Shown: in pieces, positions 1-9,199 of the stretch
Numbering within the stretch: the first letter of the stretch is position 1
How the letters are laid out: every line of letters begins with the position of its first letter
From: Candidatus Fimadaptatus faecigallinarum
GTDB taxonomy: Bacteria; Bacillota; Clostridia; Christensenellales; Aristaeellaceae
DNA: 64,000 nucleotides
Direction of reading: 5' to 3'
Assembly (NCBI GenBank): GCA_018714445.1
Contig: DVNK01000039.1
Coordinates: 1 to 64,000 of the forward strand
The notes under the pieces: generated by a model
What the model was told of the DNA's origin: nothing
Databases searched by the model: none
The model's input: the letters and a program-made list of their open reading frames with translations, nothing else
Translations under genes and position numbers: made by a program

Positions 1-109
1 GCTCTACTTCCACAACCTCCACGGGGGTCTCCTCAGCCAGCGCCACGGGCGCAGAGCATCCGAAGATCATCGCGAAGGCAAGAGCACCAGATAACCATTT
101 CCGAGCCAT
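1..109 (-). CDS. Secreted or membrane protein, N-terminal fragment
   Basis: Only the first 36 codons are inside the window; the gene runs off the left edge. The start is the ATG at 109, preceded by a strong AGGAGG site, with a promoter at 164-192. The peptide begins MARKWLSGALAFAMIFGCSA and continues PVALAEETPVEVVEVE. This is a classic signal peptide: two basic residues, a hydrophobic core and an AxA-type cleavage site (ALA-EE). A cysteine lies in the core, but the context is not a clear lipobox. The mature part starts acidic, with Glu/Val repeats. The product is exported; its function cannot be told from this fragment. Confidence 0.7.
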   Translation of the reverse strand, partial: MARKWLSGALAFAMIFGCSAPVALAEETPVEVVEVE

Positions 110-163
110 AGGTATTGCCTCCTCTTTTTTCCCGCACGGGCAACCCCGTACGTTGTTGTCCAT

Positions 164-192
164 ATTGTACATCATCTTTCCCCCCGCGTCAA
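164..192 (-). promoter_or_regulatory. Sigma-A promoter for the left-edge secreted protein gene
   Basis: Read on the minus strand, TTGACG (187-192) is followed after 17 bp by TACAAT (164-169). The start codon lies about 55 nt downstream, with an AGGAGG site in between. Confidence 0.65.
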
Positions 193-302
193 GCCCTTTC
201 GCGGCGAAATTGATATGATTTTTGGTCTGCAATGTAAATGTTTCGTCACATTTCGAAATATATGGCCTTCCACATCCACTATGGATTTTTCAAAAACCAA
301 AC

Positions 303-331
303 TTGCAAATTTGCGCCTTTAGTTGTATAAT
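303..331 (+). promoter_or_regulatory. Sigma-A promoter upstream of hisH
   Basis: TTGCAA (303-308), 17 bp spacer, TATAAT (326-331). The inferred start site near 338 leaves a leader of about 170 nt before hisH, and that leader holds the DnaA-box-like cluster. Confidence 0.6.
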
Positions 332-390
332 AGGAAGCGTCTACGGCGGCGCGCGGTCGGCAGATTGCGTTTGCAAGCATTTTGAGCCGC

Positions 391-475
391 TTTTCCACCG
401 CGCTCCACAGCGTTGACACAGGTTTTCAACAGTACACACAGGGTTTTCAACAGACTTATCCACAATGTGCACAGG
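391..475 (+). promoter_or_regulatory. Cluster of DnaA-box-like 9-mers upstream of hisH
   Basis: An exact TTATCCACA lies at 456-464. Around it are two copies of TTTTCAACA (423-431 and 444-452), TTTTCCACC (391-399) and ATGTGCACA (466-474), which differ from the box by two or three bases. No dnaA or dnaN gene is nearby, so this is not an evident origin. It could be a DnaA-bound regulatory site in the hisH leader, or chance similarity. Confidence 0.35.
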
Positions 476-510
476 TCGCGCTTTCCGCGCGCCGGCACCC
501 CGGAGGTTTT

Positions 511-1116
511 ATGACCGGTATTATCGATTACGGTTGCGGAAACCTGCATTCGGTCGCAAAGGCCCTGCTCAGGCTCGGCCATCCCGCCCGCGTCGTCGCC
601 ACCGGCGCCGATATGACGCGCTGCGACAGGCTCATACTGCCCGGCGTGGGCGCGTTCCCCGACGCGATGCGCGCGCTTGAACCCTACGCCGGCGATATCC
701 GCCGCGCCGTGAGCGACGGCGTGCCGCTGCTGGGCATATGCCTGGGCATGCAGCTGCTGTTCGAGCACAGCGACGAGTGCGGCGGCGCGGATGGGCTGGG
801 ACTGCTGCCGGGCTGCGTGCGCCGCTTCCCCGAGGGGCTGATCGTCCCCAACATGGGCTGGGCGCCGCTTCAGGATGCCCATGGCGAGCTGTTTGACGGC
901 GTGGGGCCAATGGATGCATACTTTGTCCACAGCTACTTCTGCCCGCTGGGCGACTTCACCGCCGCCCGCGCTACCCATGCCACCGACGACGGCTCTATTA
1001 AGGTAGAGTTCTCCGCCGCCGTGCAGCGGGGCCATCTGTTCGGCACTCAGTTCCATCCCGAAAAGAGCGGCCGCCATGGCCTGATGCTGATCGACAATTT
1101 TGCCCGGATAGGCTGA
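511..1116 (+). CDS. hisH: Imidazole glycerol phosphate synthase, glutaminase subunit HisH
   Basis: HisH hydrolyses glutamine and channels ammonia to HisF in the fifth step of histidine synthesis. The 201-residue product has the class I amidotransferase triad: nucleophile Cys78 in GICLGMQ, and His182 and Glu184 in QFHPEKS. An N-terminal IDYGCGNLHS and the oxyanion segment PGVGAFP are typical of HisH. The ATG at 511 is chosen because of CGGAGG 7 nt upstream; the longer open frame from 382 has no ribosome site and runs through the leader. hisF follows after 75 bp. No other his genes are in the window, so the pair is separated from the rest of the pathway. An amidation role outside histidine synthesis is possible but less likely. 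Confidence 0.95.
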   Translation: MTGIIDYGCGNLHSVAKALLRLGHPARVVATGADMTRCDRLILPGVGAFPDAMRALEPYAGDIRRAVSDGVPLLGICLGMQLLFEHSDECGGADGLGLLPGCVRRFPEGLIVPNMGWAPLQDAHGELFDGVGPMDAYFVHSYFCPLGDFTAARATHATDDGSIKVEFSAAVQRGHLFGTQFHPEKSGRHGLMLIDNFARIG

Positions 1117-1191
1117 GTTTTTCCCAGATTTTGACCATGATCCGACACACTTTTGCCGAGTTTCTTCCTATTTAAATAAGGAGGTCTTAGT

Positions 1192-3343
<2,152 letters not shown>

Positions 3344-3372
3344 TCCATATAAGCTCAATAAGCCCAAACTTC

Positions 3373-3401
3373 GCGCCCGGCGGGAATTACCCGCCGGGCG
3401 C
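3373..3401 (+). terminator. Perfect 12-bp hairpin after gdhA
   Basis: A 12-bp G+C-rich stem (3373-3384 with 3390-3401) with loop AATTA sits 29 bp after the gdhA stop. The following bases are not T-rich, so it is a weak intrinsic terminator or an mRNA 3'-end stabiliser. Confidence 0.5.
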
Positions 3402-3497
3402 TCTGCATTGCGCGCAATCGAGCCGGTCCGATTTCGGCGCGCCTGGCGCAGCATTTGCTCAGGCGCATTCGGCGCAAAGTCCGCATCTTGCATGCCG

Positions 3498-3585
3498 CAA
3501 TTCCCGCGACAGGCGGAGTACGCGTGGCGTCCTCCCAGATGTGTATGACCGAATGACACAATTCCCACGACAGGCGGAGTACGCG
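3498..3585. repeat. 27-bp direct repeat, two copies 61 bp apart
   Basis: Copies at 3498-3524 and 3559-3585 match at all but one position. They lie in the 352-bp gap between gdhA and the next, convergent gene. Apart from this repeat and the gdhA hairpin I see nothing in the gap. Confidence 0.6.
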
Positions 3586-3695
3586 CTCCGAATGCGTCAG
3601 CCCGGCGGGCAGCCAATGCGCCTAAGGCCGCCGTCATCGCTACATATCTGGGCTTTGCCAACGTGCCTCGGTCACACCGGCCCGCGCCAGTCCGC

Positions 3696-4103
3696 TCACG
3701 CCTTTGCGCTGCGCCGCGAACGCCGCGCCGGCAGATTGGCCAGCAGCGCGCCCGCCGCGCCGCCAACCGCCGCGCCTATCAGCACCTCGCCCGCCAGCGT
3801 GGACCAGTCGGCGTTCATGCCCGAGGCCAGCCCCAGAATGCCCAGCCCCAACAGCATGTACAGCGCGCCCACCGCCATGCCCTTGACCAGCCCCCGTTCG
3901 CCGCCCATTCCCACCGCCGCCAGCGTGCCCAGCAACACGCTCGCCAGTTTGAGGCATTGGTTCATCAGCCGTATCGTGTCGTCCGTCACCGCGGTGTAAC
4001 CCGCCATAAGCCCCAGCGCCAGCATGCCCAATGCCGTTATACCGACCGCCACCGCCAGACCCCGCAATGCGCCCAATGCCGCGCTTTTGATTCCGCTTTG
4101 CAT
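3696..4103 (-). CDS. Small four-helix membrane protein, TIGR04086/YrzE-like
   Basis: The 135-residue protein consists almost wholly of four hydrophobic segments (about residues 14-36, 52-70, 76-96 and 104-124) with Gly/Ala-rich helices, and ends in a basic tail ARRSRRSAKA. This architecture matches the TIGR04086 family of uncharacterised Firmicutes membrane proteins. The ATG has GGAGGG upstream. It stands alone and is divergent from the gene at 4246. No catalytic motif is seen and the function is unknown. The family call rests on topology and overall resemblance. Confidence 0.65.
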   Translation of the reverse strand: MQSGIKSAALGALRGLAVAVGITALGMLALGLMAGYTAVTDDTIRLMNQCLKLASVLLGTLAAVGMGGERGLVKGMAVGALYMLLGLGILGLASGMNADWSTLAGEVLIGAAVGGAAGALLANLPARRSRRSAKA

Positions 4104-4174
4104 GACCCGTCCCTCCAGCCTGTTTGTTTATGCAGATTTTATGCTGCGCGATGCAAGATTAGACTCATTGATAT

Positions 4175-4203
4175 TTGACATGGATTGCGCCGGCTGTTAT
4201 AAT
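4175..4203 (+). promoter_or_regulatory. Consensus sigma-A promoter upstream of the 4246 gene
   Basis: Perfect TTGACA (4175-4180), 17 bp spacer, perfect TATAAT (4198-4203). It gives a short leader of about 35 nt before the ATG at 4246 and should be a strong promoter for the hypothetical gene plus the thioredoxin-CcdA gene. Confidence 0.85.
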
Positions 4204-4245
4204 TTGTTGTATGGATGTTTAAATTCGTGCAAAGGAAGTGAGTCG

Positions 4246-4587
4246 ATGTTTGGCCGCAAGAAAGCCGCGTCCGGCGCGACGCGCAATTCATCATCGCCCC
4301 AGCGAATTAGAATCGACGGCCCCGGCGGCACGCTGTACGACGGCGCGCTGACGGCGCTCAGCGTGCCCGAACCGCTGATAATCGAGCTGAGCATAGAGTT
4401 CTTCGACGACCCCGAACCGTGCCAGATACATCGCGGCGCAGTGCTCCGGCGCGTATTCATGGAGCTTATGGAGCTGGGCGAAAACTCGACCACGCCCGCG
4501 GCCGCGTTGCCCGATAACGCGCGCCGATATCTGAGCGCCTATCCGGATCTGACGGGCGTGACTCTGTACCGCGGGGAGGATGAATAA
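4246..4587 (+). CDS. Hypothetical cytoplasmic protein, 113 aa
   Basis: I do not recognise this family. The N terminus is basic and Ser-rich (MFGRKKAASG, then SSSPQR); the remainder is acidic and mixed alpha/beta with no membrane segment and no signal peptide. There are no clusters of His or Cys that would suggest metal binding. AAGGAAG precedes the ATG. Its stop codon is 1 nt from the start of the thioredoxin-CcdA gene, and both follow a consensus promoter, so they form a two-gene operon. The tight coupling suggests a role linked to thiol redox or to that membrane protein, but this is inference. Confidence 0.75.
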   Translation: MFGRKKAASGATRNSSSPQRIRIDGPGGTLYDGALTALSVPEPLIIELSIEFFDDPEPCQIHRGAVLRRVFMELMELGENSTTPAAALPDNARRYLSAYPDLTGVTLYRGEDE

Positions 4588-4588
4588 T

Positions 4589-6025
4589 ATGCGCATGCCC
4601 AAAGTATGGCTGGCGATCCTGCTGTGCGCCGCGCTGCTGCTGTGCGCGGGCGGCGCGCTGGCCCGCGACGAGCAGGCCCAAAAGCCGCTGCTGCTGTACT
4701 TCTTTGAGAACTACTGCGATTCGTGCAGGCCTGAAGAGGAATTCATCAACTCATTTTCCGAGCTGACCGGGCACAAGATAAGCGAATACGAATTGCGCTA
4801 CTACAACGTGCGCATTGAGTCCAATCGCAAGATCTACGAGCAGGCGCTAAAGGACTACAACGTGCCTGAGGATCAGCAGTACCTGCCCATGGCGATAGTT
4901 GACGGCGTGGTCTACGCCGGCACCACCCGGATACAGAGCGCCATGCCCGCCGACTTCATCGAAAACCAGTCCACCGACAGCGTGATATACTACCTGTATT
5001 CGCCGTCGTGCGAGGGCTGCGCGCAGGTCGAGGACACGCTCGCCGCGCTGCCCGAGACGATGACCGTCAAGCGCGGCAACTATGAGTTCGAGTCGCGCGT
5101 GCGGTTGATAAAGGTAAATATATATGAAAACCTCGACGTCGCACAGGCGCTGTTCGACCGGTACATGGTGCCCGAGGACAAGCAGACCACCCCGATAGTG
5201 TTCCTGCGCGACACCTACTACAACGGCGCCGAGCGCATAAACCTCATGCTCAACTACTCGCTTGAGAACGCGCAGGCCGTCGGCACCGCGCTGATCGACG
5301 ACGCCGCGCCCGCCGACGCGTCAGGCCTCACGTGGCTGGGCACGCTGACCGCGGGCTTTGTGGCGGGATTCAATCCATGCGCGCTGAGCATGCTGCTGTT
5401 CTTTTTGACGCTGCTGCTGCCGATAGGCAAGCGCGCCGGGCTGTGCGCGAGCGTGTTCCTGGCGAGCAAGTTCGTGATGTACATGCTGATAGGCACGGTT
5501 TTGCTGACGGCGTTTTCGGCGTGGAACCCGACATGGCTGCCGCTGGCGGCCAAGCTGCTGCTGACGGTGATAGGCGGCGTGCTGGTGGCGCTGAACCTGG
5601 CCGACGCCTGGTCCGCTCACCGCGAAAAGTACGGCAAGATCAAAAATCAACTCCCGCGCGGGCTACGCCACTTCCTGCACGAGCGCATAAAGCGCGCGCT
5701 GGAGAATCCCGGCCGCAGGCTGTTGCCGTCGATAGTTGTGCTGGGACTGATAGTGGCGTCCAGCGAGTTCCTGTGCTCGGGACAGCTGTACCTGGCCACG
5801 CTTACCGCCGGACTTGAGCTCGGGCTGGAATATGGGCGGCATCTGATGCTGCTGGCAGTGTTCTGCCTGGCGTTTCTGGCGCCTTCGGTCGTGCTGACGG
5901 TGCTGGTCATAAAGGGGCGCGATCTGTTCGGACTGTCCGACGGCGTGCTGCGCCATATGACCGCAATAAAGCTCGCCACGGCGCTGGTCATGGTCGCCAT
6001 AATCGTCGTGGCATGGGTCATTTAA
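4589..6025 (+). CDS. Exported double-thioredoxin domain fused to a CcdA/DsbD-type membrane domain
   Basis: The 478-residue protein has a signal peptide (residues 1-25, cleavage after ALA). Two thioredoxin-like segments follow, with CxxC pairs Cys43-Cys46 (CDSC) and Cys140-Cys143 (CEGC). From about residue 245 there is a polytopic domain with about six helices. Conserved membrane cysteines are Cys263 in GFNPCAL and Cys395 in SSEFLCSGQ, matching CcdA/DsbD, which pass electrons from cytoplasmic thioredoxin across the membrane. The extracellular domains would receive them. The ATG at 4589 is preferred over 4580: the GGGGAGG site is 1 nt from 4580 but 10 nt from 4589. Fusion of two thioredoxin-like units ahead of CcdA is unusual. 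A strong hairpin follows the gene. Confidence 0.85.
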   Translation: MRMPKVWLAILLCAALLLCAGGALARDEQAQKPLLLYFFENYCDSCRPEEEFINSFSELTGHKISEYELRYYNVRIESNRKIYEQALKDYNVPEDQQYLPMAIVDGVVYAGTTRIQSAMPADFIENQSTDSVIYYLYSPSCEGCAQVEDTLAALPETMTVKRGNYEFESRVRLIKVNIYENLDVAQALFDRYMVPEDKQTTPIVFLRDTYYNGAERINLMLNYSLENAQAVGTALIDDAAPADASGLTWLGTLTAGFVAGFNPCALSMLLFFLTLLLPIGKRAGLCASVFLASKFVMYMLIGTVLLTAFSAWNPTWLPLAAKLLLTVIGGVLVALNLADAWSAHREKYGKIKNQLPRGLRHFLHERIKRALENPGRRLLPSIVVLGLIVASSEFLCSGQLYLATLTAGLELGLEYGRHLMLLAVFCLAFLAPSVVLTVLVIKGRDLFGLSDGVLRHMTAIKLATALVMVAIIVVAWVI

Positions 6026-6060
6026 TACAGCAAGATGCATACATATGCATCGACATCATG

Positions 6061-6099
6061 AAATGCGCGCCGGCTCTGTAAAGCGTCCGGCGCGCATTT
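6061..6099 (+). terminator. Terminator after the thioredoxin-CcdA gene
   Basis: A perfect 13-bp stem (6061-6073 with 6087-6099) bounded by AAAT and ATTT. It lies 36 bp after the stop and can act on both strands. Confidence 0.7.
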
Positions 6100-6284
6100 C
6101 CATATTGCCGGCCGAACCGCAACGCGATTTTACAGCGCCGCTCTGGACCAGACGCTCGCGCAGGTCCGGGCACTTATTCCACACAACTTTGACGTAAACA
6201 AAGCCTGCCACGTCAGATGCAATTTGCATCCGGCATGGCAGGTCAATTCATTTTGCACGCTGGTTTTTCTGTCGAGTTCGCGCC

Positions 6285-6615
6285 GCGTCAAGCCTTGCCA
6301 CGTCAGCTCTTGCCGTGTCGGCCCTAACTTCGTCAGTCCGCGCCACGTCAATCCTTACCGTATTAGTCCTTACCACATCAGTCCTTGCCCTGTCGGCCCG
6401 CGCCACGTCAGTCCTTACCGCATCAGTCCTTGCCGCATCAGTCCTTACCACATCAGTCCTTACCACATCAGCTCTTGCCCTGTCGGCCCGCGCCGCGTCA
6501 GTCCTTACCGCGTCAGCCCTTGCCGTGTCAGTCCTTTCCTCGTCGGCTCTTACCGCATCAGTCCTTGCCGCATCAGCCCTTACCACATCAGCCCTTACAG
6601 CGTCAGTCCTTCGAG
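6285..6615. repeat. 15-bp tandem repeat array, about 22 degenerate copies
   Basis: The unit is approximately CGCATCAGTCCTTAC, in register across the block with only point variants. The last copies run into the 3' end of spoVAE: its final codons and stop (AAG GAC TGA, read on the minus strand) form part of a unit. Because 15 is a multiple of three, frames stay open on both strands, but none has a ribosome site, so I do not call them genes. Nothing else is seen between 6100 and 6284. Confidence 0.85.
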
Positions 6616-6980
6616 CGCGGCCGCGAGCACAGCGCCGCGATGTAGCCGAACACTATCGACGCCGCAACACCCGCTGCCGTGGCCGCGATGCCGCCCGACA
6701 GCGCGCCCATCAGCCCTTCCTCGCGCGCGCCCTTAATCGCGCCCTGGCTCAGCGAGTACCCGAATCCGGTCAGCGGCGTAGTCGCGCCCGCGCCCGCAAA
6801 CTCAATCAGTGGTTCGTATATGCCCAGCGCCCCCAGCGCCACGCCCGCTATCACGAACAATACCAGTATGCGCGCGCTGGTCAGGTTGGTGCGCAGTATC
6901 AGCAGTTCGCCCAGCGCGCACAGCGCTCCGCCCACGACAAACGCCCGCACCATCGCCCAGAACAGTTCCATCAAGTCCAC
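6603..6980 (-). CDS. spoVAE: Stage V sporulation protein AE
   Basis: SpoVA proteins form an inner spore-membrane channel that moves Ca-dipicolinate into the forespore and releases it in germination. This 125-residue protein has four hydrophobic helices and the family segments NLTSARILVLFV, FAGAGATTPLTGFGYSL and ATAAGVAASIVFGY, typical of the SpoVAE/SpoVAEb group. It is the last gene of spoVAC-spoVAD-spoVAE, 6 bp after spoVAD, with an AGGTGG-like ribosome site inside the spoVAD tail. Its 3' end merges with the 15-bp repeat array, so its C-terminal residues may have been shaped by the repeat. Confidence 0.92.
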   Translation of the reverse strand: MDLMELFWAMVRAFVVGGALCALGELLILRTNLTSARILVLFVIAGVALGALGIYEPLIEFAGAGATTPLTGFGYSLSQGAIKGAREEGLMGALSGGIAATAAGVAASIVFGYIAALCSRPRSKD

Positions 6981-6986
6981 CTCCGC

Positions 6987-7997
6987 TCATGGCCTCTCGA
7001 TCGACAACGCGTGCGCTATCGAGGGTATGCTCTCACCCTGCAGCGAGCTCACCGGGCTCAGCAGCGCGCCCGTGCCCATTATCAGTATCCGCCGCAATTC
7101 GCCCGCAGCCAGCCTGTCCAGCAGCATCGAGCCAAACACGCATGCCAGACATGCGCACCCGCTGCCGCCCGCACAGGAGTCCTGCTCGGGCGTGAACATG
7201 TTCGCGCCGCAGTCCAGCAGCTTATCGTCGGGCAGTGGCCGGCCGCGCTGCTCCATGAGGTCGCGCAGCAGTTCACGGCCTATGCGGCCCAGGTCGCCGG
7301 TGACAATCAGGTCGTAGTCGGCCGGAGTGCGGCCCGAGTCGTCAAAGTGCGCGCACAGCGTGTCGGCCGCCGCCGGCGCCATCGCCGCGCCCATGTTGTT
7401 GACGTCGGGTATGTCGTAGTCTATGACGCGCCCGTATGTGCCCAGCTCCACGCGCGCCCGCGCCGCGCCATCCGTCGCCAGCACCACCGCGCCCGAACCG
7501 GTCACCGTGCGCTGTGAACTCGGCGTGCGCTGGTTGCCCAGCTCCTGCGGATAGCGGAATTCGCGCTCGGCCGTGGAAAAGTGGCTCGACGTCACGCACA
7601 GCGCATTGTCCACATGGCCCGCGTCTATCAGCGCCGCGCCCACGAGCATCGACTCGGCAATCGTCGAACACGCTCCATACACGCCCAGAAATCCCGCGCC
7701 CAATTCGCGCGCGCATATCGTAGCCGCAAGTATCTGCTGCTCCAGGTCGCCGGCTATCATCAGCTGCAGCTGTTCGGGGCGCAGCCCGGCCTTTTTGAGC
7801 GTCAGATAGGCGGTGCGCGTCATCAGTTCGGCTTCCGACTTTTCGTATGTGTCCTGGCCCAGCCGGTCGTCATCCAGCACCTGGTCGAATTCGCGGCCCA
7901 TCGGCCCGGCGCCCTCCTTGGGCCCCACGATCGCCGCGCCGGCCACCACGCATGGCCGCGTCTCATATCTTATAGTGTGCGCGCCCAGTCTTGCCAT
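6987..7997 (-). CDS. spoVAD: Stage V sporulation protein AD
   Basis: SpoVAD is the soluble, thiolase-fold SpoVA subunit that binds dipicolinic acid on the spore inner membrane. At 336 residues the length is normal. Family landmarks include a GVYGACSTIAE segment (the position of the thiolase active-site Cys), TSSHFSTAEREFRYPQELG, and the C-terminal DSCAGGSGCACLACVFGS. It lies 1 bp from spoVAC and 6 bp from spoVAE and is cotranscribed with both. Expression is expected in the forespore. Confidence 0.95.
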   Translation of the reverse strand: MARLGAHTIRYETRPCVVAGAAIVGPKEGAGPMGREFDQVLDDDRLGQDTYEKSEAELMTRTAYLTLKKAGLRPEQLQLMIAGDLEQQILAATICARELGAGFLGVYGACSTIAESMLVGAALIDAGHVDNALCVTSSHFSTAEREFRYPQELGNQRTPSSQRTVTGSGAVVLATDGAARARVELGTYGRVIDYDIPDVNNMGAAMAPAAADTLCAHFDDSGRTPADYDLIVTGDLGRIGRELLRDLMEQRGRPLPDDKLLDCGANMFTPEQDSCAGGSGCACLACVFGSMLLDRLAAGELRRILIMGTGALLSPVSSLQGESIPSIAHALSIERP

Positions 7998-7998
7998 A

Positions 7999-8457
7999 TC
8001 ATATCCCCCATATCATGCCCAGCAGATAGTAAATAACCCCGACCAGCACGCTTGAACTTATGCCGTACACCAGCACCGGCCCCGCTATCTGGAACATGCG
8101 CGCGCCCATGCCCAGCACAAGTCCCTCGCTGCGGTACTCCATGGCCGCCGACACCACCGAGTTGGCAAACCCGGTTATAGGCACTATCGTGCCGCCGCCG
8201 GCATACCGCCCTATACGGTCGAACACGCCCAGCGCCGTCAGCACCGCGGTTATGAATACCAGCGTAACGCTGCATATCGCGCCGGCATCCTGCCGCTCCA
8301 TGCCGCCCAACGCCATCAGCCAGCGTATGTATGCCTCGCTCAAAGCGCATATCGCCCCGCCGACCCATGCCGCACGCCATGTGTCGCGCACCAGATGGCT
8401 GCCGGGCGTGCGCTTTTCTACCAGTTTGCGGTATTGACTGCGCTCGTTCTGCGACAT
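7999..8457 (-). CDS. spoVAC: Stage V sporulation protein AC
   Basis: SpoVAC is the membrane subunit thought to act as the mechanosensitive dipicolinate channel. The 152-residue protein has a basic cytoplasmic start (YRKLVEKRTPGSHLVRDTWRA), about four hydrophobic helices and the family motif GGTIVPITGFANSVVSAA. The ATG overlaps the upstream small gene by spacing of one base (TAGC-ATG), indicating translational coupling. It begins the classical C-D-E order; spoVAA, AB and AF are absent here, as in many Clostridia. Confidence 0.94.
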   Translation of the reverse strand: MSQNERSQYRKLVEKRTPGSHLVRDTWRAAWVGGAICALSEAYIRWLMALGGMERQDAGAICSVTLVFITAVLTALGVFDRIGRYAGGGTIVPITGFANSVVSAAMEYRSEGLVLGMGARMFQIAGPVLVYGISSSVLVGVIYYLLGMIWGI

Positions 8458-8458
8458 G

Positions 8459-8608
8459 CTACCGCCCGCCCTTCTCGCCGCGGCTCAGCGGCGCACGGCC
8501 CGTAGGATCAAACCCGCGCGCGCCATCCTCGACGCGCCTCAGTTCGCGCTCGCCGGGACGCGCCTGCCAGTGCAAGCGCCCTATCGGCAGCTGTTGATTG
8601 CATCGCAT
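8459..8608 (-). CDS. Small 49-aa protein, first gene of the spoVA operon
   Basis: An ATG at 8608 with GGCGAGGTG 6 nt upstream opens a 49-codon frame whose TAG ends 1 nt before the spoVAC ATG. The product is hydrophilic and basic, with RPGERELRRVEDGARGFDP near the middle and no membrane segment. I recognise no family. The ribosome site, the coupling to spoVAC and a candidate forespore promoter upstream support a real gene; the alternative is a leader peptide that couples translation into spoVAC. A longer open frame to 8770 lacks a start signal. Confidence 0.5.
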   Translation of the reverse strand: MRCNQQLPIGRLHWQARPGERELRRVEDGARGFDPTGRAPLSRGEKGGR

Positions 8609-8638
8609 ATTGAACACCTCGCCATATCTTCGTGCGCA

Positions 8639-8666
8639 TAGTATGCCCCGCTGCGCGCGATTATAG
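8639..8666 (-). promoter_or_regulatory. Candidate sigma-G promoter for the spoVA operon
   Basis: On the minus strand a -10 of CATACTA (8639-8645) matches the CAnnnTA form of the forespore consensus. CTATA (8662-8666), 16 bp upstream, is one base off the gnATR -35. The small gene at 8608 starts about 30 nt downstream. sigG control of spoVA is established in Bacillus. Confidence 0.45.
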
Positions 8667-8793
8667 ACGCGCATTGCGCGCGCCGCTTCGATAATTGATG
8701 TTGCATATTGCAGTTTGCGCGGATTTAATTGGCAGTATTCATGCGTTGTCTGACTCCGGCAATGCGACAACTGCCGTTTTCATACATTTGGGA

Positions 8794-8829
8794 CAAAAAA
8801 CAGCGGAGCGCCGCTTATGACGCTCCGCA
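8794..8829 (-). terminator. Rho-independent terminator of the MacB-type ABC operon
   Basis: On the minus strand an 8-bp G+C stem (8821-8828 with 8803-8810) is followed by TGTTTTTT (8795-8802). It is about 370 bp after the permease stop. The sequence from 8830 to 9199 shows no gene or repeat. Confidence 0.75.
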
Positions 8830-9199
8830 TTTGTTTCAGTATAAATTTAAGACCAGTTTCCCGGCAGCGCTCGGTTTGACGCGCGCCCGTGCGCCCCCAT
8901 CCGCGCCGCAGCACCAATTTCATATCAGGCGCAATCGAGCGCCCTGCCGGTGCGCAAGCTCCAGTGTTTGGCGGCGCATCCAGCTGCCATGCGCTTGCGG
9001 CGTTGACACGCGCGTTGCCCTGCCGCTGTTAGGCGACAGTACGCTCCTGACCGCGCCGCGAGCCCGGTAACGATGCAATCCTTGCAATACCGCATTTCCA
9101 AGCAGGCACCCCGCCGACTGCGCATCAGGTAAGGCCACCGGCGCCGCGCCACTCGCTCCACAGCGCCGCCCACAGGCCACGCATTCGGCCGCGCAGGCG

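Noticed and set aside
3541-4178. Plus-strand open frames opposite the TIGR04086-like gene
   Set aside because: They are frame shadows of the minus-strand gene, rich in Arg/Pro/Ala without start signals.
6248-6586. Pentapeptide-like repeat protein on the minus strand
   Set aside because: The open frame is a by-product of a 15-bp unit. It starts at a non-ATG codon without a ribosome site, lacks the A(D/N)Lxx pattern of pentapeptide proteins, and other frames are open too.
8920-9180. 86-residue minus-strand frame between the ABC permease and the spoVA region
   Set aside because: No ribosome site or recognisable family, and it has the base composition of non-coding G+C-rich DNA.
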